From assembly GCF_000719865.1 (NCBI RefSeq), contig NZ_JOID01000003.1, forward strand, positions 62,001 to 126,000: 64,000 nucleotides of DNA, in the 5' to 3' direction. Source of the DNA: Streptomyces albus subsp. albus (lineage in GTDB: Bacteria; Actinomycetota; Actinomycetes; Streptomycetales; Streptomycetaceae). Of this stretch, positions 46,341 to 54,313 are shown one piece after another. The notes beneath the pieces were generated by a model. That model saw only the letters and a list, made by a program, of their open reading frames with translations. It ran no database searches and was not told where the DNA came from. The first letter of the stretch is position 1, and every line of letters begins with the position of its first letter. The position numbers were made by a program, and so were the translations under genes.

Positions 46341-47027
46341 TTACTCCGGAGTTGTCCCCGTCGCGGACTCGGGTGTCCCACCCCCGAGCCGGGCCGCGAG
46401 TGACGCGAGCCAGCCGCCGGGGGAGTACGGGGCCGGGGGATCGACCTCCATGCCCAGCTCGGCCACCGCCAGCGCGTAGTCGGACTCCTCCAGGTCGAGG
46501 GCCAGCAGTTCGGCCAGCTCCCCGGCGAGGCGTGCGGTGACGGCCGGGTCCGTGCCCGCGAGATAGTCGTCGAAGGCGGCACCGTGACCGCCGAACTCGT
46601 CCGGCATGTCCTGGGAGAACCACCCGCCGAGGAACTGGCCCAGCTCGGGGAAGCGGGCGTGCCACTCCCAGTGTGTCTCGGGGACGGCCACGGGCGGCGG
46701 CACGTCGCCCACGTCGACGCTCCGTGCGAGGTGGTCGGCGACCAGGAGCAACCAGTCCTGGATCTCCGCCTCGGCGAGCCCGGGATCCGGTACCGGGTAG
46801 AACTCGCCGAGCCGCAGCCGGAGCCGGCCGGGAGGGTTCCGGGCGTACTCGCGGAGCTGCCGCTCGGCGGTGGCCACGGCCCACGGCCGGGTGTGCCAGG
46901 TGTGGCGGAGATACGCGGTGAGGGCGGTGCTGCGGTGTTCCGGCGAGTCGTCGGCGGCCCGGCCGAGGTAGGCACGGATGACCTGGTCCAACTCGCCGTA
47001 GCGGCGATCGTGTTCGAGCGGTTTCAT
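46341..47027 (-). CDS. CdiI_2-like contact-dependent inhibition immunity protein
   Basis: A 228-aa, mostly helical, acidic protein that closely resembles streptomycete proteins annotated as CDI immunity proteins (CdiI_2). It begins MKPLEHDRRYGELDQVIRAY and contains HTWHTRPWAVATAERQLREY, GEFYPVPDPGLAEAEIQDWL, FPELGQFLGGWFSQDMPDEFGG and ALAVAELGMEVDPPAPYSPGGWL. From memory, CdiI_2 is the partner of the RNase-A-fold CDI toxin. It starts 9 bp after the WXG100 stop and is the last gene of the - strand toxin island. Confidence 0.8.
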   Translation of the reverse strand: MKPLEHDRRYGELDQVIRAYLGRAADDSPEHRSTALTAYLRHTWHTRPWAVATAERQLREYARNPPGRLRLRLGEFYPVPDPGLAEAEIQDWLLLVADHLARSVDVGDVPPPVAVPETHWEWHARFPELGQFLGGWFSQDMPDEFGGHGAAFDDYLAGTDPAVTARLAGELAELLALDLEESDYALAVAELGMEVDPPAPYSPGGWLASLAARLGGGTPESATGTTPE

Positions 47028-47036
47028 CGCCTGGCG

Positions 47037-47336
47037 TCAGCCTCTCCAGCCGCGGAGCACGGCTTGGTGCGCGGCGCTGTAGTTGATGTGTCCGGTGGTC
47101 ACGACCTCGTGCAGCCAGCGCTGGGCGCCCTCCAGGTCCTGCAGGGACCGGTCCCAGCGGTCGAGGCTGTCCACGAACATGTCACGGGCCTCGCCCTCCC
47201 AGCTCAGCACCACCTCCTCGGTCCGCTCGTACAGGGACTCCAAGCCGCGGTTGAGATCCTTGAGGATGCCCTCCAGCTCGGAGGAGACGGAACGGAGCGT
47301 GGCGAAGCCGACCTCGATGTGGTCGTCACCGGACAT
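47037..47336 (-). CDS. WXG100-family protein (ESX/type VII substrate)
   Basis: A 99-aa helical-hairpin protein of the ESAT-6/CFP-10 type, with the turn motif W46-E-G48 at mid-length (VVLSWEGEARDMF). Such proteins pair as dimers and serve as type VII secretion substrates or chaperones for toxins. Its probable partner is the 152-aa gene just upstream. ATG follows AGGGGG. No type VII core genes (EccC, EccD, etc.) lie in the window. Confidence 0.88.
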   Translation of the reverse strand: MSGDDHIEVGFATLRSVSSELEGILKDLNRGLESLYERTEEVVLSWEGEARDMFVDSLDRWDRSLQDLEGAQRWLHEVVTTGHINYSAAHQAVLRGWRG

Positions 47337-47384
47337 GTGGCCCCCTGGGGTGGTCGGTCTGCTCTGGTCTGGTCTCGTCTGATC

Positions 47385-47843
47385 TCAGAGATCGAGGATG
47401 GCGCTCCGTGCGGCCGGCGGCGTGTCCCCCGGGCTGCCGTCCCCGCCGCCCTCCATCAACTCCTCCGCCCGGCCCGGCACATCCACGGACGCCTGCACCT
47501 GCCGGAAGCGCTGCATGACCTCCAGTTCCTGCTCGGTGAAGCCGTCCCGGCTGAGCCGGACGGCCTCTTCGAGCAGGGCGAGGGACTGGCCGATCCGGAC
47601 CAGGTCCTCGGAGACGCCGGTCTGCAGGTCCTGGTAGGCGCGTGCCGCCCCGCTCCGCCAGCCGGCCCCGACGGAGTCGATGAGCTCGCCCATGCGGCGC
47701 GCCTGCCGCTCCAGGTGGCGCTGCATCGCGTCGAGGTCGTTCGCGAGACGGGTCAGCTTCTGCCCGGAGGCATTCAGCCTCTGGCCGCTGCCGTTGCTGC
47801 TGCCGGTGTCGTCGCCGTTGCCGTTGCCGTTGCCGGTGGTCAC
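47385..47843 (-). CDS. Second WXG100-like helical protein with Gly/Asn-rich N-terminus
   Basis: A 152-aa protein: an N-terminal GNGNGNGDDTG stretch, two long helices separated by GAGWRSGAARAYQDL (W62, the WXG-like turn), then a charged C-terminal part ending PAARSAILDL. This is the size and pattern of longer ESX partners. GTG start after GGAGCACC, 16 bp after the RNase-A module stop. Probably pairs with the 99-aa WXG100 protein downstream. Confidence 0.75.
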   Translation of the reverse strand: MTTGNGNGNGDDTGSSNGSGQRLNASGQKLTRLANDLDAMQRHLERQARRMGELIDSVGAGWRSGAARAYQDLQTGVSEDLVRIGQSLALLEEAVRLSRDGFTEQELEVMQRFRQVQASVDVPGRAEELMEGGGDGSPGDTPPAARSAILDL

Positions 47844-47859
47844 GGTGCTCCGTCCGCCG

Positions 47860-48159
47860 CTACAGGTAGATCGGGAAGGTGGACCGCACGGTGAAGCCGT
47901 GCGGCTGTGAAGGGTCCCGCTTGAGCACGACCCGCGCGGCCCGCACATCCACGGGGCCGCGCCCGGCGAACAGCATCGCCTGCAGCAGGACCCGCCCGAC
48001 GGGCTCGGGGCGGGACGGCCAGGCGGCCTCGATGACGAGCCGCTGCCGGGTGCCCTGCGCCAGCCAGCGGTGGATCACCTGTTCGTTGCGGGTGACCACT
48101 TGCTGGGTGCACCACTGGGCGGTATCCCGGTCGGGATAGGTCGCGGATCGCGTCAGCAC
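47860..48159 (-). CDS. Detached RNase-A-fold toxin module (N-terminally truncated)
   Basis: A 99-aa ORF with a strong ribosome-binding site (AAAGGAGG, 8 bp before the GTG). It aligns by eye with the last two thirds of the RNase-A-like domain at the C-terminus of the 593-aa protein: SATYPDRDTAQ, VIHRWLAQGTRQRLVIEAA, VGRVLL, VRAARVVLKRD and GFTVRSTFPIYL. The N-terminal histidine segment of the fold (H-x4-HVG) is missing, so as written it should not be a complete nuclease. It may be an orphan toxin tip or a decoy. Confidence 0.7.
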   Translation of the reverse strand: MLTRSATYPDRDTAQWCTQQVVTRNEQVIHRWLAQGTRQRLVIEAAWPSRPEPVGRVLLQAMLFAGRGPVDVRAARVVLKRDPSQPHGFTVRSTFPIYL

Positions 48160-48181
48160 GGCCTTGCCCTCCTTTCGTGGG

Positions 48182-48709
48182 CTAATCCTGTTCGAAGCGC
48201 CAGGCGACGAGAATGCGGGACGATGAAATGGCCACCAGTGCCACATCCAGCAGGGACGAAGTCATCGCGCTGAAATGGAACGTACGGCTCAGTAGACTTT
48301 CCTCATCTCCGTCTTCGGCGTGGCCATGGTTCGTCAGGTACAGGTCGTCCTCCGAAAAATCCCGCAGCAACTGCTGAATGCAGTCATCCCGTCGGTTGTC
48401 CGGAGTGAACGCCGACGCGTCCAAGCCGCCGAGCAAGGAACCCACTGCGATGATCTTCAGCAGGTCGGCCGCTCCGAGCCGTGAAATCTTCCATAGGTTC
48501 CCGTGCAACGTCGTGCCGGATACGCTGCTGATCTCCGCCGGAGGGCGCCGGGTTTCCCGGTCCGGTGGGGTACTGGAATCGGGGGCCAGCGCGGTGACGA
48601 TGTCCGTTGCCCAATCCCGTTCCATGCGCGGCAACAGGGTGAGGTAAGTGAAACGTGGATCGAAGAGATCGAGCGCGCAACTCGGCAGGCTAAATTCCTT
48701 CTGTTGCAT
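48182..48709 (-). CDS. Unknown 175-aa protein in immunity position
   Basis: It starts with ATG 11 bp after the toxin stop, the standard place for a cognate immunity gene. The sequence (MQQKEFSLPSCALDLFDPRF...) has no recognised family. It contains a hydrophobic stretch (ADLLKIIAVGSLLGGLDA) and SSLLDVALVAISSSRILVAW near the C-terminus, and is otherwise mixed and acidic. Base composition is visibly less GC-rich than the flanks. Inferred role: immunity or a toxin-associated protein. Confidence 0.6.
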   Translation of the reverse strand: MQQKEFSLPSCALDLFDPRFTYLTLLPRMERDWATDIVTALAPDSSTPPDRETRRPPAEISSVSGTTLHGNLWKISRLGAADLLKIIAVGSLLGGLDASAFTPDNRRDDCIQQLLRDFSEDDLYLTNHGHAEDGDEESLLSRTFHFSAMTSSLLDVALVAISSSRILVAWRFEQD

Positions 48710-48720
48710 ACGTGGCGGCC

Positions 48721-50502
48721 TTACGGAAGAGCGGGCATGGAAGTGTAGACGACAAAGGGCGGATCGATACCGTTCTTGTACTTGAGTACAACCTTCACGC
48801 TGTGGGTATCCCTGGCGTGGGCCGTCTCCGGATCATCGGTGGTGACTGTTCTTCCCGTCGCGTAGTCGAACTCGACCGCATCCAAAGGCAGGATGGAGTT
48901 GTCCTGCCGTGGCCGCGACAGCCATTTCTCGATCTTTTCGGGGTTGTTGACTCCTCGGTTGGCCTCCCCCTGGGTGCTGGGGTCGCCGGCATCAGGACCT
49001 ATGTGATCCATGGCGTCTTGAGTGGCCCGTTGGGCAACGGCCAGGTTGTCGAAGGCCGATGATGCCGCAATTCCCTCCTGGTCGCGCAGGCGCTGGGCCA
49101 GTTGCTCGTCCGTCTTGCCGACGTGCTTGTCGATGACGTGGCTGTTGTGGATCCCTTCCTGGTTGGCGAGGTCCACCGCATAGAAGTGATTCTCTTTGTC
49201 TCCGTCGGGGATGGTGTAGTGGTGTTCCGTTCGGAACTCCCGCAATGAGCGTGCGCCGAACCCCTGGGCCCGTGCCGCCTCGGCGTTGAAGGTCGGAGCG
49301 CTCAGGTACGCCTCGTCCAACTCGGGCAGGCAGCCGCGAAGCAGCTCTGCCGCTTCGTCGCACGAGGCGTGGTAGGCGTCGATGGCCGCGTTGGCGGTGG
49401 CCGTGTCCATGTGGGAACGGAAGGTCATCACGATCTCGCCGAAGGCCATGGTCGAACCCAGCCGGGTCAGCTCCCAGAAGTCGAGGTTCACAGTGAGGTC
49501 CTTCACCGTGGCCCGGGCTGCCTGCTTGCCCAGCTCCGTGGTGATCCCCCGCACCGTGACGATCGCCGCGGCCACGGCGTCGCATGCCTTCTGGACGGTC
49601 TCGGCGGTCTTCTTGAGCACCTCGATGACCGGCCGCCGCTGTGCCGGGGAGACCGCCTTGTTGGTCCGCCAGTCCCGTCCGTCACCATCCCGGACCGGCT
49701 CGTTGGCCTCGTTCCGCTTCTGTCCCCAGGCGGTGGTGCCCCAGATGGACTGGCAGAAGGCGTTCATCGCCTCCTGCCACTCGTTGTTGCGGCCGTCGGT
49801 GATCCCGCCGACGGTCTTCGCGAAGCCGTCCGCCGCCTTCTCGGCGGCCCGGCCCGCCGCGCCCCAGGCCGCGCCGACGCTCTTGAGTTCGTCCTCCTTC
49901 GCGCCCGGAGTGATTTCGTGCATCCGCCCCAGCCGCAGCCCGTGCTCGATCGCCGGGCGGATGACATCGGCCAGGAAGTCCGGGATCTCGCCGAGGATCC
50001 CGGCGATCTCCCAGTCGGAGTCCTCGCCCGTGCCGGTCCACCGGAGACCGGACACCGGCCCGTAGGACGGCTCCTTCTCGATGACCCAGGGCGGGTCACG
50101 GCGTGGTGGCGGCCCGTGCATCCTGGCATTGCTGAACCACTCCGCCGCCGCGTAGTTGTTGGCCGTCTCGGTGAGACCCACGGCCGTGCCACCGACGCTG
50201 ACGACGCTCTTTCCCCACACCTCCAGGAACCGCGTCGCCACCTTCTCGTAGGCCGCCGCGAAGTTGTCCGCGCCCGAACCGGCGCCGGCCGACTGGCGGT
50301 ATGGATCGAGGGTGTCGACGAGGATGGTGGCGTTCTTGTCGTGAGCGAACTGTCCGTCCCTGAGCAGGGCGGAGGTGAGGTACAGATGAGACGGCTTCAC
50401 GTCGAAGCCCTGTCCCGCGTCGGGCGGCGGGGTCCTGAGCGATTCCCGCTCCTCCCGGCGCTGCCGGTCGCTCGGCCGCGGCCCCCGGCCCGCCCCCGTC
50501 AC
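48721..50502 (-). CDS. Polymorphic toxin with C-terminal RNase-A-like CDI domain
   Basis: A 593-aa protein. The long N-terminal part (about 35-440) is helical with Ala-rich stretches like ESX/LXG-type delivery regions. The C-terminal about 150 residues read as a bacterial RNase-A (CdiA-CT) toxin: NSHVIDKHVGKTDEQLAQRL (H455, H460), ASSAFDNLAVAQRATQ, IEKWLSRPRQ, VKVVLKYKNG and FVVYTSMP (T587). The usual T-x-Y near the end is T-S-M here. GTG 50502 is the longest start. GTG 50400 (AGGG seven bases upstream) gives a more typical N-terminus VKPSHLYLTSALLRDG and may be real. Confidence 0.8.
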   Translation of the reverse strand: MTGAGRGPRPSDRQRREERESLRTPPPDAGQGFDVKPSHLYLTSALLRDGQFAHDKNATILVDTLDPYRQSAGAGSGADNFAAAYEKVATRFLEVWGKSVVSVGGTAVGLTETANNYAAAEWFSNARMHGPPPRRDPPWVIEKEPSYGPVSGLRWTGTGEDSDWEIAGILGEIPDFLADVIRPAIEHGLRLGRMHEITPGAKEDELKSVGAAWGAAGRAAEKAADGFAKTVGGITDGRNNEWQEAMNAFCQSIWGTTAWGQKRNEANEPVRDGDGRDWRTNKAVSPAQRRPVIEVLKKTAETVQKACDAVAAAIVTVRGITTELGKQAARATVKDLTVNLDFWELTRLGSTMAFGEIVMTFRSHMDTATANAAIDAYHASCDEAAELLRGCLPELDEAYLSAPTFNAEAARAQGFGARSLREFRTEHHYTIPDGDKENHFYAVDLANQEGIHNSHVIDKHVGKTDEQLAQRLRDQEGIAASSAFDNLAVAQRATQDAMDHIGPDAGDPSTQGEANRGVNNPEKIEKWLSRPRQDNSILPLDAVEFDYATGRTVTTDDPETAHARDTHSVKVVLKYKNGIDPPFVVYTSMPALP

Positions 50503-50686
50503 CGGCCGGCCGCCGTTCCCGACCGTTCAGCTGCGCTGATCACAGCGCCAACTCCCCTCCCCCGTTGACCCGTTGATCCGTTCACGCGTCTCCGCGACTG
50601 TAGCAACGTGCGTCGTCACACGGCGTGCGGGTTCCTCCGGGTGCCGCGCGGCCCGGGCGGCCGCACGCCGGTTCGGCGGAGTCGGC

Positions 50687-50899
50687 TCAGCGGAGGCGGC
50701 CGACCGCCCAGAAGGCGGACACCAGCACTCCGGTGAACCACGCGGCCATCTCGACGGCCCGGCCCGCGAGCGACTGGTCCAGCAGTCCTTCGGAGACCGC
50801 CCGCCCGGCCATGCCGAAAGCCCCGGTGCACACGACGCAGACCACTGCCACGATCGTGATGTCGGCGATCTGGTCGTCCCGCTCGTCCTTGCGGCCCAT
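50687..50899 (-). CDS. Small two-helix membrane protein
   Basis: A 70-aa protein (MGRKDERDDQIADITIVAVVCVV...) with two hydrophobic helices (DITIVAVVCVVCTGAFGMAG, and VEMAAWFTGVLVSAFWAVG) and a charged N-terminus. ATG 50899 follows GGAG at 8 bp. An ATG at 50926 has no Shine-Dalgarno. Located 185 bp before the toxin gene on the same strand, so it may be part of the island; function unknown. Confidence 0.6.
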   Translation of the reverse strand: MGRKDERDDQIADITIVAVVCVVCTGAFGMAGRAVSEGLLDQSLAGRAVEMAAWFTGVLVSAFWAVGRLR

Positions 50900-51053
50900 T
50901 CCCGGCTCTCCGTCCCCGTGCGCCATACACCCGTGTGTCCGTACATCCGTACGGTGTCGGGATTCAACACGGGAGGGATTCATCCCATTCCACCCGTCTC
51001 GCCCATTGGACGGAGGAGCGTCTCACCAGGGGCGGAGCCCTGGCCGACCCGTC

Positions 51054-52445
51054 TCAGCGGGGCGCCGGACGGCCGATCAGCATCACCGGGGCCCCGGCCA
51101 CGCGGGTGAGGAAGACCGTGGCCGCGTTGGGGCCTTTGGGCTTGACCCGCTTGCGCAGTTCCTCGGGTTCGACCGCCGAGCCGCGCTTCTTGACCGTCAG
51201 CGTGCCGACCTCGCGTTCGCGCAGCAGAGCCTTGAGCCGTTTGAGGTTGAAGGGGAGGGTGTCGGTGATCTCGTAGGCCGTCGCATACGGGGTGGGCGTC
51301 AGGGCGTCCGCCGTGATGTAGGCGATGGTCGGGTCGATCAGGCGGCCGCCCTCCAGTTCCGCCGCCACGTCCGCCACCAGGTGGGCCCGGATCACGGCGC
51401 CGTCCGGCTCGTAGAGGTAGCGGCCCACCGGCCCCGGCTCCGGGTCGGGCAGGCCGGCGCCCAGCAGGGACGCGCCGGACGGCAGCAGGGTCGCGCGCCG
51501 GGCACCCGGCGCGAGCGGCGTGCCGGTGCCGGCGGGGATGCCGCTGCCGGTACGGGTGTTGACGCCGTCCGCGATGCCGGAGCCGGTGGCGGGGGAGGCG
51601 CCGGCGCCGTTACCGGAGCCGGTGGTGACCGGGCTGCCGGCGCCGGTGCGGACGCCGGGGGTGCCGGCGCCCGTGCCGAACCAGAGCACCGCCTCCTTCA
51701 CGTCCCCGCCGTCGGAGATCCACTCCGCCTCCGCGTCCTCCGGCACCGCCTCGTGCGGCACGCCCGGCGCGATCTTCAGCGCCGCGTACGGCGCCCCGCG
51801 CGCCGCTCCGATGGCCCAGGAGAGCGGCGGCGAGTACGCCTCGGGGTCGAACACCCGGCCGCGTCCGCCGCGCCGCGCGGGATCCACGAACACCGCGTCG
51901 TACGGGCCCGTGTCCACCTCCGTCACCTCCGCCCGGCGCACCTCGATCAGCCCGCCCAGCCCCAGCGCCTCGGCATTGGCCCGGGCGACCGCGCACGTCA
52001 GCGGGTCGCGGTCGACCGCCAGCACCGACATCCCCGCCCGCGCCAGGGCGATCGCGTCCCCGCCGATGCCGCAGCACAGGTCCGCCACCCGCCGTACGCC
52101 GAGCGCGGCGAGGCGGCGCGCGCGGTACGTGGCGACGGACGTGCGGGTCGCCTGCTCGACGCCGTTCGGCGTGAAGAACATCCGGTACGCGTCCCCCGCG
52201 CCGAACTTCGCCACCGCCCGCTGCCGCAGCCGTGCCTGGCCCAGCGCGGCCGACACCAGTTCGGCCGGGTGTTCGCGGCGCAGCCGGGTGGCGGTCGCCA
52301 GTTCCCGCGCCGGGTCGTGGTCGCGCAGTTCGCCGAGCAGGGCCCGCCCCTCGCCGGTGAGCAACGCCGAGAAGGCGGAGACGGCGGGGTCGGCGGAGCC
52401 GGGGGAGTCGGTGGCGGGGTCGTTCACCTGCTCATTGTGGGCCAT
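51054..52445 (-). CDS. SAM-dependent methyltransferase with THUMP-like domain
   Basis: A 463-aa protein with a Rossmann methyltransferase fold: the SAM motif VADLCCGIGGDAIALARAG, VLAVDRDPLTC, and the acceptor loop DAVFVDPARRGGRGRVFD (DPAR type). A C-terminal THUMP-like part follows (RLKALLREREVGTLTVKKRG, FLTRVAGAPVMLIGRPAPR). A Gly/Thr/Ser/Pro-rich insert of about 55 residues splits the two. RNA methylation is likely; the target is unknown. ATG 52445 overlaps no other gene, but only 71 bp separate it from the divergent deacetylase start. Confidence 0.88.
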   Translation of the reverse strand: MAHNEQVNDPATDSPGSADPAVSAFSALLTGEGRALLGELRDHDPARELATATRLRREHPAELVSAALGQARLRQRAVAKFGAGDAYRMFFTPNGVEQATRTSVATYRARRLAALGVRRVADLCCGIGGDAIALARAGMSVLAVDRDPLTCAVARANAEALGLGGLIEVRRAEVTEVDTGPYDAVFVDPARRGGRGRVFDPEAYSPPLSWAIGAARGAPYAALKIAPGVPHEAVPEDAEAEWISDGGDVKEAVLWFGTGAGTPGVRTGAGSPVTTGSGNGAGASPATGSGIADGVNTRTGSGIPAGTGTPLAPGARRATLLPSGASLLGAGLPDPEPGPVGRYLYEPDGAVIRAHLVADVAAELEGGRLIDPTIAYITADALTPTPYATAYEITDTLPFNLKRLKALLREREVGTLTVKKRGSAVEPEELRKRVKPKGPNAATVFLTRVAGAPVMLIGRPAPR

Positions 52446-52516
52446 ACGGGGGGCGGGGACCGGCGGACGGGGCACCGGAGTTGCGCCGGGTGGAGGCACT
52501 GGCAGCATCCGATTCC

Positions 52517-53554
52517 ATGGGACTTGTACGAAAAGGCTACGAGTCGGCCGAGTCGGAGAAGGCGCGGACCCGGCGGGCAGGCCCTCGCGGGACGGCCCGC
52601 CCCCGCGCCGTCCGTACCGGGCGCACCGCGGCCGCCCTCGTCCTCGCCGGACTCATCGCCGCGGCCTGCGCCCCCTCCGAGGAGCGCGCACCGGCTCACG
52701 ATCCGTCCCCCGACGCCCGGAACGCCGCCCCCGACGAGGTGCCCGGATCGGGCGATCTGCTCTCCGTCCCGGCCCGGGCCCTCGCCGCCCGCGCCGAGCG
52801 GCTGCGGCGCGCCCCGTCCGTGCGCCAGGCCGTGGCCCGCCGTTGGGGGCTGCGCTCGGCGCCGCTCGCCCCGCCGCCCCCGCCCACCGTCAAACCGGTG
52901 CTGACCACCCCGGAAGGGCTCCGCCGCGGCGCGCACGACCCGGCGGACGGGCTGCCGCACGTGATCACCCGGGTCCCCACCGACGACCGCGTCATCTTCC
53001 TGACCATCGACGACGGCGACGACAAGGACCCCCGCCTGCTCCGCATGATCCGGGAGCTGAACGTCCCGGTCAGCGCCTTCCTCACGCACAGCCTCGCCCG
53101 CGACGGCTACGGCTACTTCCGCGAAATGCGCGACCTGGGCGCCGGGATCCAGAACCACACCCTCACCCATCCCTACCTCCCCAATCTCCCCTACGAGCGG
53201 CAGCGCCGGGAGATCTGCGCCCAGCAGGACAACCTGGAGCGCGAGACGGGCGTGCGTCCCGTGATGTTCCGCCCGCCCTTCGGCGGCTACGACCACGCGA
53301 CGCTGCGCGCCGCCGCGTCCTGCGGGATCGAGGTCGTGCCGCTGTGGACCGAGGAGGTCTTCCCGGAGCGGACGGAGTACCGCCGGGGCGCGCTGGACGG
53401 GCGCTTCCGCCCGGGCGACATCGTCCTGACGCACTTCCGCGGGCCGGCCCACTGGGACGGCGACATGCGCGACGTGCTGCGCCGGCTGCTGGACCAGGCC
53501 ACGGAGGAGGGGTTCGCGGTGGCGCTCCTGGAGGACTACATCGAGGCCCCTTGA
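52517..53554 (+). CDS. Exported polysaccharide deacetylase (NodB domain)
   Basis: A 345-aa probable lipoprotein. After a basic N-terminus comes TAAALVLAGLIAAAC, a lipobox-like ending in Cys. The NodB domain (about 155-335) has the motifs LTIDDGDDKDPRLL (catalytic Asp-Asp), NHTLTHPYLPN (metal histidines), RPPFGGYDHATL and LTHFRGPAHWDGDM. Expected to remove acetyl groups from cell-wall sugars or chitin oligomers. ATG at 52517 was chosen; no strong Shine-Dalgarno. Confidence 0.9.
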   Translation: MGLVRKGYESAESEKARTRRAGPRGTARPRAVRTGRTAAALVLAGLIAAACAPSEERAPAHDPSPDARNAAPDEVPGSGDLLSVPARALAARAERLRRAPSVRQAVARRWGLRSAPLAPPPPPTVKPVLTTPEGLRRGAHDPADGLPHVITRVPTDDRVIFLTIDDGDDKDPRLLRMIRELNVPVSAFLTHSLARDGYGYFREMRDLGAGIQNHTLTHPYLPNLPYERQRREICAQQDNLERETGVRPVMFRPPFGGYDHATLRAAASCGIEVVPLWTEEVFPERTEYRRGALDGRFRPGDIVLTHFRGPAHWDGDMRDVLRRLLDQATEEGFAVALLEDYIEAP

Positions 53555-53730
53555 GAGCCGGTCCCGACCCCGGCCCCGAACCCGAATCCGACCTCGGCCC
53601 CCGAACCCGAACCCGAACCCGGTCCCGGAGAGCGCATCCGGAGAAGAACCCGCCGCCACCGATGAGTTCCGCCCGGCCCGCCCGTCCACCCCTGCGGATC
53701 GCACAGCTGCAGAACGCACAGCCACACACC

Positions 53731-53780
53731 GCACAGCCACAGCACGCACAGCCACCCCGCACAGCCACAGCACGCACAGC
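53731..53780 (+). repeat. 22-bp direct repeats upstream of the VOC gene
   Basis: Identical 22-mers beginning GCACAGCCACAGCACGCAC occupy 53731-53752 and 53759-53780. They sit within a broader GCACAGCCAC-rich tract (53698-53785). A (CCCGAA)n hexamer tract lies just upstream (about 53575-53615). Confidence 0.8.
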
Positions 53781-53828
53781 ACAGCTTCGCACCGGCGACG
53801 GTGCGGGCGAGAGAGAAGAGGCGACACC

Positions 53829-54236
53829 ATGGCCACCAACAGCGTCTTCGTCAACCTCCCCGTCAAGGACGTCCAGCGTTCCCGCGCCTTCTTCGGCGCA
53901 CTCGGCTACTCCTTCGACGAGCGCTTCTCGGATGAGAAGGCCGCCTGTCTGGTCCTCAAGGAGGACAGCATCTTCGCCATGCTGCTCTCCGAGCCCTTCT
54001 TCAAGGGCTTCACCAAGAAGGAGATCCCGGACACCAGCGCGAACGCCCAGGTGATCACCGCCCTCGCCGCCGAGAGCCGCGAGGAGGTCGACCGGCTGGC
54101 GGACAAGGCGCTGGCGTCCGGCGGCTCGCCCGCCGGCGACACCATGGAGGAGGGCCCGATGTACGTCCGCTCCTTCCAGGACCCGGACGGGCACCACTGG
54201 GAGCTCGTGTACATGGACATGTCCGCGATGGGGTGA
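53829..54236 (+). CDS. VOC-family (glyoxalase-like) protein
   Basis: A 135-aa two-betaalphabetabetabeta-module protein with MATNSVFVNLPVKDVQRSRAFFGALGYSFDERF at the start, and the C-terminal metal-type end RSFQDPDGHHWELVYMDM. Such proteins bind metals or drugs; no substrate can be named. ATG after AGAGGCGAC. It is 231 bp before the groES leader region. Confidence 0.87.
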   Translation: MATNSVFVNLPVKDVQRSRAFFGALGYSFDERFSDEKAACLVLKEDSIFAMLLSEPFFKGFTKKEIPDTSANAQVITALAAESREEVDRLADKALASGGSPAGDTMEEGPMYVRSFQDPDGHHWELVYMDMSAMG

Positions 54237-54267
54237 CCCGGTCCGGGCCCGCCCGCGTCACGACTCG

Positions 54268-54294
54268 TTGGCACTCAGCTTGACCGAGTGCTAA
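54268..54294 (+). promoter_or_regulatory. CIRCE operator 1 (HrcA site)
   Basis: TTGGCACTC - 9 bp - GAGTGCTAA, matching the CIRCE consensus TTAGCACTC-N9-GAGTGCTAA at 17 of 18 bases. It overlaps the -35 of the groES promoter. Confidence 0.95.
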
Positions 54295-54308
54295 CGCCGT
54301 CATAGGCT
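54280..54308 (+). promoter_or_regulatory. groES-groEL1 promoter
   Basis: -35 TTGACC (54280-54285) and -10 TAGGCT (54303-54308) are 17 bp apart, and the promoter is embedded between two CIRCE elements. Heat induction through HrcA is expected. Confidence 0.85.
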
Positions 54309-54313
54309 CGGCG

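Noticed and set aside
46341..50899. Interpretation as a classic two-partner CdiB/CdiA system
   Set aside because: No CdiB-like outer-membrane transporter or filamentous haemagglutinin repeats are present, and the host is Gram-positive; WXG100 genes point to type VII delivery.
53698..53785. GCACAGCCAC-rich repeat tract considered as a CRISPR array
   Set aside because: Repeat units are adjacent with 6-bp gaps, not 25-40-bp unique spacers, and there are no cas genes.
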